This document shows positions 1 through 12,425 of a stretch of 64,000 nucleotides of DNA, piece by piece. Below the pieces are notes generated by a model, which did no database searches, was not told the origin of the DNA, and worked only from the letters and a program-made list of their open reading frames with translations. Each line of letters opens with the position of its first letter. The first letter of the stretch is position 1. The stretch comes from Ricordea florida (Eukaryota; Cnidaria; Anthozoa; Corallimorpharia; Ricordeidae), in contig OX453273.1 of the NCBI GenBank assembly GCA_949710005.1, forward strand, positions 33,793,250 to 33,857,249, given 5' to 3'. A program made the translations under genes and the position numbers.

Positions 1-158
1 GAAGTCTAACTTGTGAAATAGGTTCGACGCTGGTTGGACGTTTGCTTCCACGTTGGAATGAAGTCGACTTTTTGTCGCACCGATTTTTAATTCATTCGAC
101 ACGACTTGGATTCGACGTTTGCCCTAGGCCTTAGGCCTCATCAGCATGGCAGAGCTAA

Positions 159-285
159 TCAGTTTGATTTGTTACATCCATACCACTGGGTGCGCCATCT
201 TACATAATAGACAGATTAACTGTAGCTCGTTTCTATGATCAGTTTGATTTGTTACATCCATACTAATGGTGCGCCATCTTACATC
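159..285. repeat. Direct repeat, about 47 bp, spaced 80 bp apart
   Basis: A segment beginning TCAGTTTGATTTGTTACATC occurs at about 159-206 and again at about 239-285 with few changes, ending in the same GCGCCATCTTACAT. It is a local duplication with no coding capacity. Confidence 0.7.
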
Positions 286-3123
286 GTGCGCCGTGCGCGA
301 GGGATGAACTCATTTTTTCCTTTATAGCCAGCCCTGTTTGTTCCATATTTACTTTCACTACATCTGATTTAACCAAGAGCTAATTGATGTTTACCCTTGG
401 TTAGAAAGAAATGACAAAATTCATTAACCTCAACACGCATTGACGTGACTCCTTCTTCCTCATTATAAGTAACTTCTTTCTTTTGTGTTAATTCCGCTGT
501 GTAATAAAACATTAAATTTAAGTTGTTTCTTTTCAAAATGCTGGCATGTTAAAGTATTAAGTCGACTTAATGAAACCGACACACAGAGGAAAATTAAAAT
601 ATATGATTTAATTGTAGCAATGGGAAGCCGCCTCATTCAAACACATACGGGCGGGGGTAAATACGTCAAATTGTCGCATGGCGAAATGACACTTAAAATG
701 ACATTAATGCAGGTGATTGTGATTGTATATTTTCTGAGGAAGCGTTTATCCAATCGGGATAAATATCGTCGTTGAACAATCTTTATAAATCGAAATAAAC
801 GAAATGCTTTAAAATTCGTACGGGTTGACGGTGGCGAGGGATATGCAAAAAACTCATGCTGAAAACTATTGGCGATTGCAGATTTCATGACGAAACGTTC
901 TTACTCGGCTCCCCTCTGGGTTAAGTGTCGACTTTGAACAATGGTTCTCCGTAGAATGCAAATGAAACAAGTACGAAAAAAATCGTCTGGGTTTACACTC
1001 GCAAGAGATCAGCTAACTGGCAAAAGCCGTAATGTCGATAAGTTTGATCATCAATGGGCTTATGGTATATACAGGGACGTGGAACTTGACAGAAACTATG
1101 AAGACGACTTGAAAATGTATTGCTCGCCAGCAAGGGCAGTAAACAGTAAGCTGGAGGACAATGCGAAGTTTTCTTAATGTGCTTATTTCTAAACCATTTT
1201 GCAGTTAAAAAATGTGTATTGATAATAATGTAAACGAGATCGTTAGGTGGCTGAGGACGGGTTTAAGCTGTTTAGTTTTCATGTGGGAGATTGGATGGTC
1301 AGGAACCTCCTACCAGTGGAGTAACATTGTGGTAGCGCAAAAAACGTTCAAACGCTAAGCTCAAAATGACGGCAAGAGGTCTGTAGGTAGCATGAGGTTT
1401 TCCGTACAGCCCCCTAAAAAACCATGTAGAAATCATGGCCAATTAAATGATGCCCATTCAAATTTTCATATGAAAAACAGTTCTCTGCCAGTTTTAATGA
1501 TGTTTGAATAGCACTTGAGATTTCCATGCTGGTGGGCTTGATGCTCCCCTAATTACCATGATAATCAACAAAATGTTTCTCGTGCCAAATTAAAAACACC
1601 GTTTCGGGGAATTGATTTTCCTTTGCAACAGTGGCGACCGCACTTTGGCCTTATGTTTGGTGTTAAACGGTGTGAAGATTTTCTTAGCATTAGGCCATTG
1701 TTGTCGTGATCTGCATTGTTTGGATTTTCTTTGTAATCTTTTATGTCACTGGTGAATTTTACACCGAACATAAACCGTACTTTGTAGAAAAAGTTATTAA
1801 AAAAAGCCCCATTAGTTTGGATGTCATAAGCGGCTTCTGAATTTGCAACTGTAAAGTTCTATTTATTATTTTGTTGTGATGTTTCTAAGAAAAAATAAAT
1901 TAGCATTGGTGTAGCGCCTGTTGAAAGATTAAATGCGAAAGTTCTTTTAAATTTTCGACAGTAGTTGTGTTTAATGATAGTTCAGTGAGTTGCTGCCGCG
2001 TACGAGGGCAGTGTTTCACTGAAGAAGGGGACAACAGAAAAAAATTTTACGACGCAAACTGGGTTATTAAAGAGCCATAGATTTTATTTTGGTTGGAAGA
2101 GCGATTTTTATGCTTTTCGTTATGGCTTATCTTGCCTGACAGTCGTTACTGCAAGCGCCTTGCTTGGCGTATTCGAGATTGGAAATTGTGTGATGCTGAG
2201 TTGAAAACTAAAAAGTAAATAAAAAAATAACAAAAACACTTTCTAAAACGATTGTCGCTAACCGAGAAGTTCTTTGCTTTCAAATGATATTTTTCATTGT
2301 CATGAGTATAATAGTTTTATCGTGGGACAGTTTCCCGCTTTAGTAACTTGCTGTTCCTGCCAAAACTGGTTTACGTTCACCGGCAGCTACGTCGGTGGTT
2401 AATTTATGGCGCTGCTTTGGTAACTTTGATTCTTACAACTGATGCAATACAGCTTCAAGCTTTCATTACCGTCTTGCAATGTTTGATGCGTACGACAACC
2501 TTTTTGCTGTTAGAAGTCGTCATTTATATAACCGCCTCCGTTTGGGAGACAAACCATTGGTCACTCGGTTTGGCTACCCACTAATGAGAAAATTCTTGGT
2601 TCTTAGTTGATTCTTAATCTCCACTGGGAAGAATACTAGACTATCCAGTGTGCATTTTCACGATTTATATTATGAACTCAATTTCAGCGCGAGAGAATCA
2701 ATAAATGAACGTCATATAATGTTCTTTAGCTGGGAGTTTTTAATCACGTTTCCCGCTTTCGTTATATCAGTTGATTCCCGAATTTTAGACTAATAAATTA
2801 GCGAACCTCGTTATCTTCTAACTGTATGAAAGCATTATTTTTTTCCTTAGGATACCGAGTCTAAGAAACCCTTCTTATACAATAAAATATTTATATAGAA
2901 AGTGATAGAAACTCACCTTTCCTTAAATATTACCTTCTGAAAAAAGAAAACTTTCTTGTACGTAAGCAAGGGTATCAAGGTGTGATAACCCTGGGCGGGT
3001 TTAAATTTAATTCTTGTGCTTATGTGTTTGTGGAGCAGAGAAAGTAAATGAAACAAATAACGAAAGTAAAATTAATCAATGCTGCAGCAGCTGGCTGCAG
3101 GCGAACCAGTTGACTGTTAAAAA

Positions 3124-3290
3124 CAAGAAACTGGGTAAATCAAACGAGTTGCTTAAGTAAGTTATACCACCGTAAGGTAAAAGGGAGGTGCTGACGTTTC
3201 GAGCGTTAGCCCTTCGTCGGAGCGGTACCTCCCTTTTACCTTACGGTGGTATAACTTACTGGCAACTCGTTTGTTTTATCCAGTTTCTTG
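3124..3290. repeat. Fold-back (MITE-like) element, copy 1
   Basis: Two arms of roughly 70 bp are near-perfect reverse complements. They include GTTATACCACCGTAAGGTAA on the left and its complement TTACCTTACGGTGGTATAAC on the right. They surround a core containing GACGTTTCGAGCGTTAGCCC. The flank at 3291-3350 carries the motif CCCACCGACGCAGCAC. The same core and flank recur near 21899-22096 and 61960-62035, so this is an interspersed family in this genome. No transposase is visible, so it is non-autonomous. Confidence 0.8.
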
Positions 3291-3697
3291 TGTTTCAATT
3301 TCCCACCGACGCAGCACCAGTTTCTTTAGAAACTATCCCCACATGACTGTTAAAAAGCTTGGTCGAAGGTGGCCCAGAGAAACCAACAATTGTAGCTCAT
3401 GTCCTCCGGAATGGAAGTCGAACGGTTTAATCGGCGCTCGACGAGATGTTGTCTCCGTGATGTCATTCAACTGACACTTTACTTGGAAGCAATAAAACTG
3501 GACAGGAACTTTAAAATAGTTCTAGTCCAGTGCAAGAACATAAGAGTAGACTATGCGTTGTAGTAAAATGGGCCGCTCAAAGTTAGAACCACAATGTGTG
3601 TTCTCTTGATCATTTAAACTCAAGGTTTGTTCCTTGTTGGGAGTGAAAGGGACAAAAAATAGAGCACATCACTAGAGCATGATTCAAGAACTGGCTC

Positions 3698-4036
3698 TTG
3701 ATATTTAATGGTCAAGACTATGATTCGTGTTAAATAAGGTTTAACCGTGAGGGCTACAAGTTTGTTAGTACTTTTGTACTATTATGTACTACCCTCGTTA
3801 AATAAAGCCGTTGATATTTAATGGTCAAGACTATGACTCGTGTTAAATAAGGTTTAACCGTGAGGGCTACAAGTTTGTTAGTACTTTTGTACTATTATGT
3901 ACTACCCTCGTTAAATAAAGCAGTTGATATTTAATGGTCAAGACTATGACTCGTGTTAAATAAGGTTTAACCGTGAGGGCTACAAGTTTGTTAGTACTTT
4001 TGTACTATTATGTACTACCCTCGTTAAATAAAGCCG
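3698..4036. repeat. Three tandem copies of a 113-bp unit
   Basis: Units starting TTGATATTTAATGGTCAAGA begin at 3698, 3811 and 3924. They are almost identical and each ends in CCCTCGTTAAATAAAGC. The AATAAA-containing end followed by a TTAC simple repeat looks like a SINE 3' tail, so this is probably a tandemly amplified SINE tail; that reading is an inference. Confidence 0.85.

Positions 4037-4083
<47 letters not shown>
4037..4083. repeat. TTAC microsatellite
   Basis: About twelve uninterrupted copies of TTAC directly follow the 113-bp tandem repeat. The position fits the variable simple-repeat tail of a retroposed element. Confidence 0.9.
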
Positions 4084-5426
4084 ACCTCGGCGGAAAACTG
4101 ACAGATAAACGTTTGAACCACCTTGTGTGATTCGAGCTACGACTCTGGGACAATAAATCGGTTAAAATTCATAACTACGTTGTATGACTGCTGTAAAGGT
4201 TTTATTAATCTTTAGGAGTGACAGTGCAGTGTTAACAGTTCTTCTCCATTTCCACCGTAAAGTACGCGAATTTAAGTTATCGAAAAGGATGGAAACTCCA
4301 GTCTACGGTAAACTCTGTGGCGAGGAGTACCGATTCACGGGGACAACATATGGCCTTCTTGGTAAGACCGCCATACTAGATTCTTGTGTGAATATATGCT
4401 CGCCGTTTACTCGAAAACCGCAGCGGAAACAACTTCCAAGGTAGGCATTGTACGGAATTTATTTGAAGCAACATCAGTACTAATCGAGTGAGTTGGAAAC
4501 CAAGGCACCCGGACAGTTTCATCCGAGATATTTCGATTTTTCTTCTTATTCTCACTTAAACTCTCTTACAGAAAATACGCCGAAATTTTCTAAGTATCGC
4601 TCGTCAATGCGCATGCCTGTCTCGAATTCTTCGCCATGCGCATCGTCCTATGAACCATTATAAGTAAACAATCCAATAATCCTTACCTCTTGAAATAAAA
4701 CCACACTCGGTGATTATTCTTTGGTAAAGACTGAGTGGTTCAGTAAGACCTTCTATTTTACTCAAAAGAAGGAAATAATATTTAGCTCATAACATTGCAC
4801 ATAACTGACAGAGTATTTTTGCGCTTTGATTAAACTCAGTAGTTTGGAAGCCTACCGAGTCAAAACTCGGCGCTACAAATTGAAGCTGTATCATCCCAAC
4901 TCTAAGCGAATCAAGTTAATTAAGTTGAAGTTTCATTTATTGTCTTTTAAATTTCCCTTACCATGTTAAAACGGAAGCTTTTGTTGCTATGCTACCACGT
5001 CAACATGTTCTAATCCGATTTGTATCCATGTAAATCCCACGCTCGCTTTCGATTTTGTAAGCTATCCCTTTAATAACTTTATAGGTCCATCATTCACAAA
5101 ATCCCATGACAGAATATTGGGAGTCTTTATTCATACTAAGTACATGAATCCCACTAGTTGGGACTGAATAAAAATACGAATTTACAATTTACAGTAGTTA
5201 CTTCAGTGAGGCCTTATTTCACGTTTTCGTTTTAGGTACAAAGTCTTAAATGTCCAAATAAATAAGAGTAAAATAATAAATATTGAAAAAGGAAGACAAC
5301 GTTAAGTGTTACTCAAATGTCGCGAGATCACGTACTCGAAGTCAAAAGTCTCATATACGTAGTGGCAACTTTTGTCCGTCTTTTGTGAATAAAAGATTGA
5401 ATGAAACGCTCTTTCATTTAAGTACT

Positions 5427-5570
5427 GTAGCAGCTCGTCCTGGATCCTAAGCCAATTGGTTTGCAACCCAAACCGCCAAACAATAGATTTCAATCGTCAC
5501 TATTGTTTTAGCATTGTTTGGCGGTTTGGGTTGCAAACCAATTGGCTTAGGATCTAGGACAAGCTGCTAC
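5427..5570. repeat. 58-bp-arm palindrome (MITE-like)
   Basis: Arms at 5427-5484 and 5513-5570 are reverse complements with only a couple of mismatches, separated by 28 bp. The arms include CAAACCGCCAAACAAT and its complement. It lies about 125 bp beyond the stop codon of the GPCR gene, so it would be in or next to that gene's 3' untranslated region. The 63-codon frame across it on the minus strand is an artefact of the repeat. Confidence 0.85.
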
Positions 5571-5695
5571 ACCACCTTTTTCATTTGGTGATATCTTCAG
5601 TATCTCTGGCAACGTGAAGACCAAATTGCTAGTTTTATCATTTGGCACCACAGAAAGTCAATAGATTTTTACCTTTCGCCTTGTAAATAGAAATG

Positions 5696-6709
5696 CTATC
5701 TTAGCCGGTCATCTGGTCGGCTCGTCGGTCCTTGTGTAGCGCTATCAGGTGCAACTCTGTTAGTTAACCGACATCGCAACAACGTTTTGAACGTCTCGCG
5801 AAATTCCGAGTTCATAGACGCGTAAATAATGGGGTTAAACGCCGAATTCAAAGTGGCAAATATTACCCCGCCGGCGTAGATATACGAATTCACCGAGTTA
5901 TGTAGGATAATATCTATAATCATGATAACAAATAGTGGACCCCAAGTGACAAGAAAAGCTCCTAGCACGGTACCCACCATCTTCGCCGCTTTCGTCTCTT
6001 TCACCATGTTCAGTTTTGCGCATGTTGTGTTATGAAGTACGCTATTTATGGCGGCGGCGATCCGTACCTCGTGGTAACAGGCGGTCTGAAAGATTTTGTA
6101 GTAGGCTGCGAGAATAAAGAGCGATGGTAAAAGCCCTATGGCGCAAATTGCAATGATGTAACCTCGCGCAAGATTTAAGGGAACCTGACAAAATAACCCA
6201 GATGACGGTTCGGGTAGTTTAACCGTTCGCCATCCCATATACGGAATAAAACCGAAGATCGCAGAGAAAATCCACACGAACGTAATAATTGGAACGACGA
6301 TTCTTTTCGTCATGATTGATTTGTAGCGAAGTGGCATGACAACCGCTAGGAAGCGATCAAATGTGACTGCTCCTAAGTTAGCGACCGAATTAAACATCAG
6401 AGTCACAGCCACGGAGATTGTAAGGTGACAATACCGTAGTCCATGTGGAACGCTCGGTCCTACAGTATTGGACACCACTATAAGCGGTATGACCACGAGA
6501 CCGATCATTAGATCACCTACAGCCAAGCTTGTGATGAACGCGCTAGTAATGGTTTGAAGTCTTCTGTTCAGCATCACTGAAACAATGACCAAGGAATTCC
6601 CTGCAGCGATGAGTGCAGCCAAAACAACGACCACGATGCTTAGTACTACAACGTGTAATTCCACTGATATCCAAATTCGTTCGCCGGTTGCAGTAGTGTA
6701 GTTGGCCAT
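5696..6709 (-). CDS. Rhodopsin-family G-protein-coupled receptor (amine/adenosine-like)
   Basis: This is an intact single-exon seven-transmembrane receptor of 337 residues, expected in the plasma membrane and coupling to heterotrimeric G proteins. Class A landmarks are all present: GNS in TM1 (N38), the TM2 aspartate in LAVGD (D66), the TM3 disulphide cysteine C94 paired with ECL2 C174, DRF (118-120) in place of DRY at the end of TM3, P195 in TM5, TWGP (255-258) where CWxP is usual in TM6, and NPIIY (292-296) in TM7. An NYT glycosylation site sits at residues 3-5. The overall style fits the cnidarian expansion of adenosine/melanocortin/amine-like receptors, but the ligand cannot be inferred. 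The start at 6709 gives a standard short N-terminus. Replacement of DRY by DRF and loss of the TM6 cysteine are the departures from the consensus. Confidence 0.88.
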   Translation of the reverse strand: MANYTTATGERIWISVELHVVVLSIVVVVLAALIAAGNSLVIVSVMLNRRLQTITSAFITSLAVGDLMIGLVVIPLIVVSNTVGPSVPHGLRYCHLTISVAVTLMFNSVANLGAVTFDRFLAVVMPLRYKSIMTKRIVVPIITFVWIFSAIFGFIPYMGWRTVKLPEPSSGLFCQVPLNLARGYIIAICAIGLLPSLFILAAYYKIFQTACYHEVRIAAAINSVLHNTTCAKLNMVKETKAAKMVGTVLGAFLVTWGPLFVIMIIDIILHNSVNSYIYAGGVIFATLNSAFNPIIYASMNSEFRETFKTLLRCRLTNRVAPDSATQGPTSRPDDRLR

Positions 6710-6941
6710 AGAGTTTCGGAATCACAATATAAAACCCCTCGCCGATCAACGTTTATTGTCTTGAGTTAGTGCAATTTTTGGGAACATCCTCTTTTCACCT
6801 CTGTACAGCGGTCTGTTGGCCATAAAGTTTAGAAGTCGCTATATAACATCCCTCGCTGGTTACCCACACCAATCAACTTTCATTGTCTTGAGTGAGTGCA
6901 ATTTGTGAGGGACATCCTTTTTTCCCTTGTGTCGCAGTCTA
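6701..6941. repeat. Tandem duplication of the GPCR start-codon/5' flank
   Basis: The segment 6701-6814 is repeated at 6815-6941 with a 114-bp period. Each copy contains GTTGGCCAT (the complement of ATGGCCAAC, the GPCR start codon and next two codons), a TATA-like stretch and TTGTCTTGAG followed by GTGCAATTT. On the minus strand the distal copy supplies an upstream ATG GCC AAC at 6823 that opens a short frame of about 25 codons before a stop. It could act as an upstream open reading frame if transcription starts far enough out. Confidence 0.75.
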
Positions 6942-9900
6942 TTCTATGTAAACAGCTGTTCAAACATACCGCTTTTATCAACGAACTTCAATCTATCCCC
7001 TAGTTTTACATTTTTTCAATAAAGTGTTTGGCCAACCACTTCTAACTAATTTCCTTTTAGCAAAAACATGGTTCCTCGATGCTGCGCTCGACTTTTTGCA
7101 TCAAAACGCGGTCTCTCTCCAGCGTGATCGTCACCATGTCGTTCGGCACTGTCTGTCAATGTAAACAAGGAACAAGGAATAGTTAAGCGTCTATCGAGAA
7201 ACTGATTATCAAACTGTCATCCACTTAAAATTTTCTTTTCAACCTCAGTCGCTTTGTTTTCTCGCATGCAATATAAGATAGGAGGTTTTTAAACCATTTA
7301 CTCCTTTTTATGCCCCACGCATTCGTTATTTCATTATTATATCGTTTAAAGGCAGAAAAAAAACACAAATCAACAGAAACGTTTCAGTGTAGCACACATC
7401 GAGACGAAGTGAGCGCAAAGTGAATATTTATTACTGATATTCGTTCTCGGAAAATTTATACAAGCTGTACCGGTTCTTACTAAGTTACCGGTCTCTTCAA
7501 TGAATATTGTTAAACTGCAAAAACCATTCCGTGTTAGATTTCTGTTCGTCGAACGTAAGCATTTTCAAGTTCTTACTTTGGAGTCCAAAGGCTTCGAACA
7601 TTATGTACCGAAGTGATGATTTTGAAAGAAATATGAAACAGAATCTTGTCTTCGATCTGTCCTTTTGCTCTGTTATTCTTGCATTTGCATAAGAAATTTT
7701 TTCCTGCAAGATAAGTTCTCATAAATTGATGACAAGCCATTGTTACTAGATTTCCTTTTCTTGACAATCTGTTATATCAATTGCTCCGATAAGTGCCACT
7801 TTGTAAAGTTTAGAAATTGTTCGGAACACATCTCTGCCAAATACTTAGATTTGATCCATCGCTATTGGCTACTTCTGGCTGATAACATCCAAAACGTTAA
7901 CCCACCGGCGGAGAGGTTGAATAATCAGCGTTCTTTTCATTTGCCACATGTGCCGCATCTCGCTTTTTTTTTTACTTCAACTCGTTTCAAGAACGATGCG
8001 CTTAAAAGATATGTGTCTTTCTTGCCATAATGCATTCCACGTTTTTGAACAAGAATGCCAAAGGTACCAGATGGATGAAAACCGACTTTATGGTGAGCAG
8101 ATATGACTAATTTCCTGTGATCCAATCGCTAGAATTCATTTATTTTATTATATCCGAGGTCTGACTTTGGGAGAAAGACAGAAAAAAACAAATCAATACG
8201 ATTGAATGACTCTGCACAACTGCAACATTTTAGACGAATTCTCAGTTATGAAGTTCATGACGTGACTGAAATTTCAAAATATTTATACCTTTGTCACTAT
8301 GTTAAGTTAAACGAGGGCAACAGTCCACGAAAATAAAACCTGAAAGACTGGCTTACTTCTTTGATATGTCAGTTTGTGATATTTTTTTTCTAAAGTTTAA
8401 GCTAACCTAAGTAGATAAACATAGGATAAATTGTCCTTTATATTTGATTCAAGACTAACAAAAGAAACAATAGTCTGGGGACTAGTTGTTTTTAATCTCT
8501 AAAAAAATAAATTTTGGTGAAAAATCCCTTCCTGGATACACACACACACACTCACAAGAAATGACCACAGGTCGCCCTAGCTCCCGATTTGAAAGGGTTT
8601 ATATGAAAGTCCAACGGTTTTATTTTAAAATTGAAGAAAATTTGACCTAATTTATTCCTGTTTGGTATTTTACTCTGTCCGCTCCATTCTCAGGCCATTC
8701 AAAAGCGATTTCGACTAGTCAATTCACGGTCCGCCTGTGGAAATGACCAGAGCAAGACTGTTAGAGTTTGACTTTTGGAAGGTGAATCAGCAAAACTGAA
8801 ACTAACAAATGAAAAAAAAAAAAAATAGAAACAGATTAAATTTCTTTTTTTTTTTTTGTTAAACAGACGATTCATTTACTCCAAGCTGGGAAGGAAAATT
8901 ACCTTAGGAGCAGAAGCCTTTTTAATCTTGGTTTCGTCTGGACGATAGCATCACACTTTGTGAGGTGCTTTTGAGTTTATTCAGCGATATTAATCATTCA
9001 TTGGATACTAACGCATGCAACTCCGTAAGGATGGTTTTCATGGGTTTTTTGATTGTAACACTACTGGACTTGACTTTCCATCTTTCCAAGCCGTGATACG
9101 TGGCGGGATGTAATTGGGTGCATCATGCCTTGCATGGCACCCCGTGTTACCTTGTAATTCCTCTAGATCTCATGCACCCGTGTATGGATTTCCAAATAAA
9201 TTAAACAGAAAACGAGAATGCTAGGAAGCTAAGATATCATTCGTATTTCCTACATCCCGCCTCACAATTTATCAAGCTTTGATTTCTTGCAGGCCCAAAT
9301 TTCTTTTTTTTATTTGTAAAATTGAAAGCTGTATTTGTGTGAATTACGTTTTTTCGACATTTTGATCGAAATATCTGGGTGGTAATAGGTACGGTTAAAA
9401 TCCTAAGTCGCTACAAAATAAATGTGTAAGGAAAAAAGCTAAATTGAAGATCCGAATGAATGTAGTAATTAGCATTTAAGCTCAATTGGAGTCATGTACA
9501 GAAGTTTCATTCAAAACTCGAAGTAAAATTTATAAGTTAAAATTCGACTCTCCGAGGTAGTGATTCAATTCTTTGGCTTATTTTGTCTTCTGTTGTGGAC
9601 ACCTATTATTGGGGTGCTTACAAAAGTTTGTTTACATTTGCTGCAGTTTAATAAGTTGAAGTGGTTGAAAAAACACAGTTACTCGAGGACGGCTTAAGTG
9701 TTTGTGAGCTTTCCAGGCGGCTGGAAGGCCCCAAGGCGTCACGTTCTTGTTTGTAATTGGTAAGGTGGGAAAATCTGGAGATAAACATTTCCAGGACTGA
9801 GCTACAGCGTTCCAATTGCAACTGAAAATGGTCAAAAACTATCTTTTCTAGAAAAACCGTAACCGAGCGCGACTTTTGAGAGTTTTTATCAACTAACAAG

Positions 9901-11559
9901 TCAACCAAAAACCCTACTGCAAGTCGAAAAAAATAACATTTATAAACAAGCGTCGTTCAGTAGCTTTACAAAAAAGGTCACACTGGAAAAGAAAAGTAAA
10001 TTGTGCAGCATAGTTCAGAAGATAGACTTCCACTCATCCAAAGGGGAAAGAAGATGAAAGTTTATCGTAAAACGCTGAAAACACAGAGCACTATGAAACT
10101 GAGTAGCTTTCCGAGAACGATGAAACTGCGGTGCAGCTTCAGGACTGAACAACCCCGGGCCCATGCACTGCGTGATTTTACCCATAAGTAAAAGTTCAAA
10201 ACTACACTGTATCTCGCGGTGCAGTAAACAGACCATGCAAGTACCGCAGTATTGTTCAGTTGGTTTCCTGAAGAATGATCACGTTGTATGTTAATATTAT
10301 CTTCAAGAAATAACAGAAAAAGGCTGGCTACAATGATATACTATAAGACAACAGTACACTGAAATTTTTGAATAGAAGAAGCCCTGAAAAGGCGGTATTG
10401 AGCTTTTCAAGCCATGTAGTTCAACAGTACTGCCTACGCGAACTACAGGATAAAGGATAGCAACATATAACCTGGTAAAAGCAGGGAAATGTTGACATAT
10501 TGACTTTAAACTTACCGTTTGTTTGCTTTGGTATCCACTCTGAATGAGAAGAGTAATTTGTTTCAAGTATGCATATGATCAATTTATTTAACTGGCTTAA
10601 AAAATAGTACGTTCATTCCCCGTCTTTCCACCAGAGAGCTGACACGTTGGTTGCTTGAAATCCTAACCAACCATTGTGTGTGCGTTGTTTAAGGACAAAT
10701 GTTTTCCTTTCTCTCAATTCTACCTATGATAACAATTTAGTTGAGGAAAAAACAATATCAACTGAGATAATACATTGGACTGACTCACTTAGTAGCATTC
10801 TTATTCGACAGTCGGTAGCTGGCTCATATGGGGCGTAAATGCTTTTGGCAGGAAGTCTTTAAGTTACTATATCATTTCTCAATTTTGCCAACTACAGTGG
10901 CAAAATTACTTACCTCCCAGATTACAATATCAGAGGAACCCGCAGGGATATAGAAAATTCAAGGGTATCTTCGATCAGTTTTGGCTGGATTTGCATTAGA
11001 GACAAGACTTGTTGGCAATCTGTTCAAAACGATCGTCCTACTAATCCGCAACATAACATCCAACACAATAAAACTGTAAAACGTTCCAATCTGTCGTTTT
11101 GAGAGTGAAAACCAGATGGTAGCATGAACATGCAGACTAAAACGCGGTCATTTTGAATGCAATTCTGAATATATCAAATAAGAAAACTTCAGCTCTGCCG
11201 GCGATCACTGAATAGGATACTATAAGTAATTGAGATTTGAAGTAATTTAGTTACTTGCAGTCAAATCAGTAAAGGCAGTCCACACTAACGTCGAGAATTA
11301 AGTATAACGTTTGAAATTGTTATCAGTGAATCAACTTGACTTAAGTTTGGAGCAAGATTTAGAAAATATTGACAGCGTGAACAAGCCTTTTGTCATCTAC
11401 TGTGTCCTGTTTCCTATATTGTCCTTGCAGTGGTGTTTTTTAGGCAGTTTTTGTCAATCCCCTTGATTTTCTAATCAATAATATGAATTGAAAATAATAT
11501 CCCCAAAACATGTCACAGACAAAAGCTGTAAGCTGACTGAACATTACTGTATTTGCAGG
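6942..11559. other. Intergenic DNA, no gene seen
   Basis: All frames here are short and unremarkable, and several pairs are simply opposite-strand shadows of each other (around 7500-7770 and 9630-9910). I see poly-A/T runs (near 8815 and 8845), a short CA run near 8540, and no convincing exon or RNA gene. Confidence 0.55.
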
Positions 11560-12425
11560 TAATGTTTGTTTTAGTATGCACCGTGTGGGCCACGTTTTCA
11601 CCCTGAGTGGGTCACACCAAACAGGGTGATCTTTCTTTGTAAAGCAAATGAACAGCACGTTGCTTTGGTCCTGTTTGCCTTACAGTGTTGTGGTGACGTT
11701 TTCATATGTGGATCACATAATGCAGTGTGACTTTTCTTTGGAAAGATATCGACAACTTGGAACTGTTTGTTTTGCTGCATCTATTTTTTTGGAATACATA
11801 AATTTCCAACGGTTTGTTGACTGGAGCATCATGTGTCATGTGAGCCAGTTAGTCATGAAGTCCAAATGGTTATCATGAACACACCCTTAATATGCGTTTT
11901 ATGCGCTGTTACTACTTACCAATGCGGTATTGCACAGTGAACTTCTTTTGAAAACTGCTGAACATGCAGTACTGTACTGTGGTACTCGTTTATACAGTAT
12001 GGCTCAAACGCTTGCATCTGTAGATCAAACCATGCAGTGTGACCATTCTTTGTAAAGCTACTGAACAGTACTGTACAGTGGTACTGTTTGTTTTACTATA
12101 CAGTGTGGTTCTAACTTTTTCATCTGTGGATCAAACCATGCAGTGAGACCATTCTTTAGAAAGCTACTAAACAGTACTGTACTGTGGTACTGTTTGCTTT
12201 ACTATACAGTGTGGTTCTAACTTTTTCATCTATAGATCAAACCATGCATGCAGTGTGACCATTCTTTGTAAAGCTACTGAACAATACTGTACTGGGGTTC
12301 TGTTTGTTTTACTACACATTGTGGTTCTAACTTTTTCATCTATGGATCAAACCATGCAGTGTGACAATTCCTTGGAAAACTACTGAACAGTACTGTCCTG
12401 TGGTACTATTTGTTTTGCTTTACAG
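11560..12425. repeat. 106-bp minisatellite, about eight diverged copies
   Basis: A unit containing ATCAAACCATGCAGTGTGAC, a CTTTGTAAAGCTACTGAACA-like segment, a CAGTACTGTACTGTGGTACT segment and TTTTACTATACAGTGTGGTT is repeated in tandem. The CATGCAG landmark falls at 12031, 12137, 12247 and 12353, giving a 106-bp period, with one copy lengthened by a CATG duplication. Older copies to the left (about 11612, 11719 and onward) are more diverged. The short frames inside it are repeat artefacts. Confidence 0.85.

Larger units (their letters stand above)
1..5695. other. Intergenic DNA, no convincing gene
   Basis: I see no supportable gene in this 5.7 kb. The open frames are short, overlap one another on both strands and match nothing I recognise. 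A 78-codon frame at 941-1177 is the least random-looking but has no recognisable domain and no convincing splice context. The stretch holds a direct repeat near 159-285, a fold-back element at 3124-3290, a tandem 113-bp repeat followed by a TTAC microsatellite, and a long palindrome at 5427-5570, all listed separately. Confidence 0.6.

Noticed and set aside
941..1177. 78-codon frame starting MVLRRMQMKQ
   Set aside because: It looks less random than most, but there are no splice sites, domain or neighbouring exons to support it.
3698..4036. CRISPR-like array
   Set aside because: The repeats are directly abutting 113-bp units without unique spacers, in a eukaryotic context.
5302..5493. 63-codon minus-strand frame after the GPCR
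   Set aside because: Part of the 5427-5570 palindrome; not a separate gene or GPCR exon.
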